From JANWXD01 sp037446115 (GTDB lineage Bacteria; Acidobacteriota; Terriglobia; Bryobacterales; Bryobacteraceae): a DNA stretch of 45,720 nt. Below are positions 44,595 to 45,720 of this stretch, one piece after another (the stretch's first letter is position 1; every line of letters starts with the position of its first letter). The notes beneath the pieces are model-generated. The model was not told where the DNA came from and did no database searches. It was given only the letters and a program-made list of their open reading frames with translations. Where the stretch lies: the NCBI GenBank assembly GCA_037446115.1, contig JBBIJF010000032.1, forward strand, positions 1 through 45,720, written 5' to 3'. A program made the position numbers and the translations under genes.

Positions 44595-45720
44595 ACGGCA
44601 TCGGCTCGAATCCGGTCTCACGCCGGGAGTTTTTCGGGGCGCTCGCGGGGCTCCGGCTTGCCCTGGCAGCGAATCCTCCGCGGAGCGTGCTGCTGATCGC
44701 TTCCGACGACCTCAACACGTGCCTCTCCTGCTACGGCCACGCCTTGGTTCGCACCCCTAACATTGATCGCATCGCGCGCCGGGGTGTGCGCTTCGAGCGG
44801 GCCTATTGCCAGTTCCCGCTTTGCAACCCTTCGCGCGCCTCCTTGATGACGGGTCTTGCGCCGGATGCGACGAAAGTCCATGACAACCAGAAACACTTCC
44901 GCGAAGCGGTTCCGGACGCGGTCACGCTCGGCCAGCTGTTCCGGAAAAACGGTTATTTCAGCGCGCGCGTGGGCAAGATCTTCCACTACGGCGTGCCCGG
45001 CCAGATTGGCACGAGCGGGCTTGACGATCCGCCCACATGGGACGAAACGGTCAATCCCAACGGGGTGGATCACACCAAGGAAGAGCCGCTGCTGACGAAC
45101 TACACGCCCCAGCGCGGCCTCGGCTCGGCGGTTTGCTTTTACGCTTCGCCGGCCCGCGACGAGGAACATACCGACGGGCTGGTGGCGCGGGAAACGGTCC
45201 GCCTGCTGGAGCAGCACCGCAAGGACCCCTTCTTCATCGCGGCCGGATTCTACCGCCCGCACGTGCCCTGGATTGCTCCGGTGCGGTACTTCGATCGGTA
45301 TCCGCTGGAGCGAATTGAGCTGATTCCTTACGAGGAAGGGGAGATGCGCGTGGCGCCCGAGCTGGCCTACTTCACCCGCCCGGCGCACTGGGGCATGAAC
45401 GAGCGGCAGCGGAAAGAAGCGATGCGTGCCTATTACGCCTCCATCTCCTTCCTGGACGCGCAGGTCGGAGTGGTGCTCGACGCGCTGGAGCGTCTCGAGC
45501 TGGCCGGCCGCACGACCGTGGTGTTTTGGAGCGATCACGGCTATCATCTGGGCGAGCACGGACAATGGATGAAGCAGACGCTGTTTGAGGCTTCCGCACG
45601 CGTGCCGCTGATCTTCGGCGGGGCCGGGGTGACCTCGCCCGGCGGCGTCTGCCGGCGGACAGTCGAGCTGTTGGATTTATACCCGACGCTGGCGGCGCTG
45701 TGCGGTCTCAAAGGGACTCC
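44591..45720 (+). CDS. Sulfatase (iduronate-2-sulfatase-like), 3' end beyond the window
   Basis: The start of a second sulfatase, 376 codons visible, cut by the window end. It has a twin-arginine leader (S-R-R-E-F-F-G), S-D-D-L-N-T at the first metal site and the C-N-P-S-R formylglycine motif with C78. H-V-P-W and W-S-D-H-G-Y-H-L-G-E-H-G-Q-W complete the metal and sulfate site, as in iduronate-2-sulfatase-like and choline-sulfatase-like members. It begins in the ATGA overlap with the upstream sulfatase. The pair probably acts sequentially on one sulfated polymer, but no sugar-lyase gene is in view. Confidence 0.92.
   Translation, partial: MNGIGSNPVSRREFFGALAGLRLALAANPPRSVLLIASDDLNTCLSCYGHALVRTPNIDRIARRGVRFERAYCQFPLCNPSRASLMTGLAPDATKVHDNQKHFREAVPDAVTLGQLFRKNGYFSARVGKIFHYGVPGQIGTSGLDDPPTWDETVNPNGVDHTKEEPLLTNYTPQRGLGSAVCFYASPARDEEHTDGLVARETVRLLEQHRKDPFFIAAGFYRPHVPWIAPVRYFDRYPLERIELIPYEEGEMRVAPELAYFTRPAHWGMNERQRKEAMRAYYASISFLDAQVGVVLDALERLELAGRTTVVFWSDHGYHLGEHGQWMKQTLFEASARVPLIFGGAGVTSPGGVCRRTVELLDLYPTLAALCGLKGT

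Overview
The window is a GC-rich bacterial chromosome segment built around the replication and partition gene cluster. The gene content suggests an acidobacterium of the Solibacter/Bryobacter type: a roughly 1,170-residue Oar-like TonB-dependent receptor with an N-terminal carboxypeptidase-regulatory domain, Tat-type sulfatases and FAD oxidoreductase, PD40 and TPR periplasmic proteins, and a PDZ/multi-TM histidine kinase paired with an NtrC-type regulator. The lineage is an inference from protein families; no rRNA gene is present.

Layout. (1) 1-3457: a class-I-like histone deacetylase family protein divergent from an ATP-dependent DNA ligase, then a YceI-like periplasmic protein. (2) 3465-13640, all on the minus strand except one tRNA: mnmG, rsmG, parA, parB, a 451-bp gene-poor segment with tRNA-Met at its edge, then dnaA, dnaN and gyrB. 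A parS-like site sits at the end of rsmG. No canonical DnaA boxes are visible, but AT-rich dyads and short repeats lie upstream of dnaA. The origin is therefore probably here but not pinned down. (3) 13729-19525, plus strand: purD, tRNA-Arg(CCT), dnaE and accA, housekeeping genes in a conserved dnaE-accA order. (4) 19612-21793: a MacA-like adaptor and a MacB/LolD-like ATPase with no permease gene beside them. (5) 21843-33172, accessory metabolism: a tandem alpha/beta-hydrolase esterase with a degenerate second half, a Tat-exported FAD oxidoreductase divergent from a YtcJ-like amidohydrolase, a class-C beta-lactamase-like serine hydrolase, a PD40 protein, a GlgX-type debranching enzyme and a TPR protein. 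(6) 33172-36690: the TonB-dependent receptor, translationally coupled to the TPR gene. (7) 36935-43067: an FkbM-like methyltransferase candidate, then an apparent operon of PDZ/multi-TM/GAF/PAS kinase, sigma-54 activator and a small two-repeat lipoprotein. (8) 43158-45720: two overlapping Tat-type sulfatase genes, the second cut by the window end.

How the parts work together. DnaA, DnaN, GyrB, DnaE and the ligase belong to replication and repair. ParA, ParB and parS segregate the origin. MnmG and RsmG modify tRNA and 16S rRNA. The right half looks like an outer-membrane uptake and polymer or sulfated-glycan degradation region under two-component control, although no sequence evidence ties the regulator to specific target genes.

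No mobile element, CRISPR array or rRNA operon was seen. The most distinctive observations are base-contact substitutions in DnaA combined with no visible DnaA boxes, the repeat-bearing region upstream of dnaA, recurrent -10-like hexamers 6 to 10 nt before start codons (possible leaderless transcripts), the esterase with Glu at the nucleophile position of its second domain, and the kinase-activator-lipoprotein operon.
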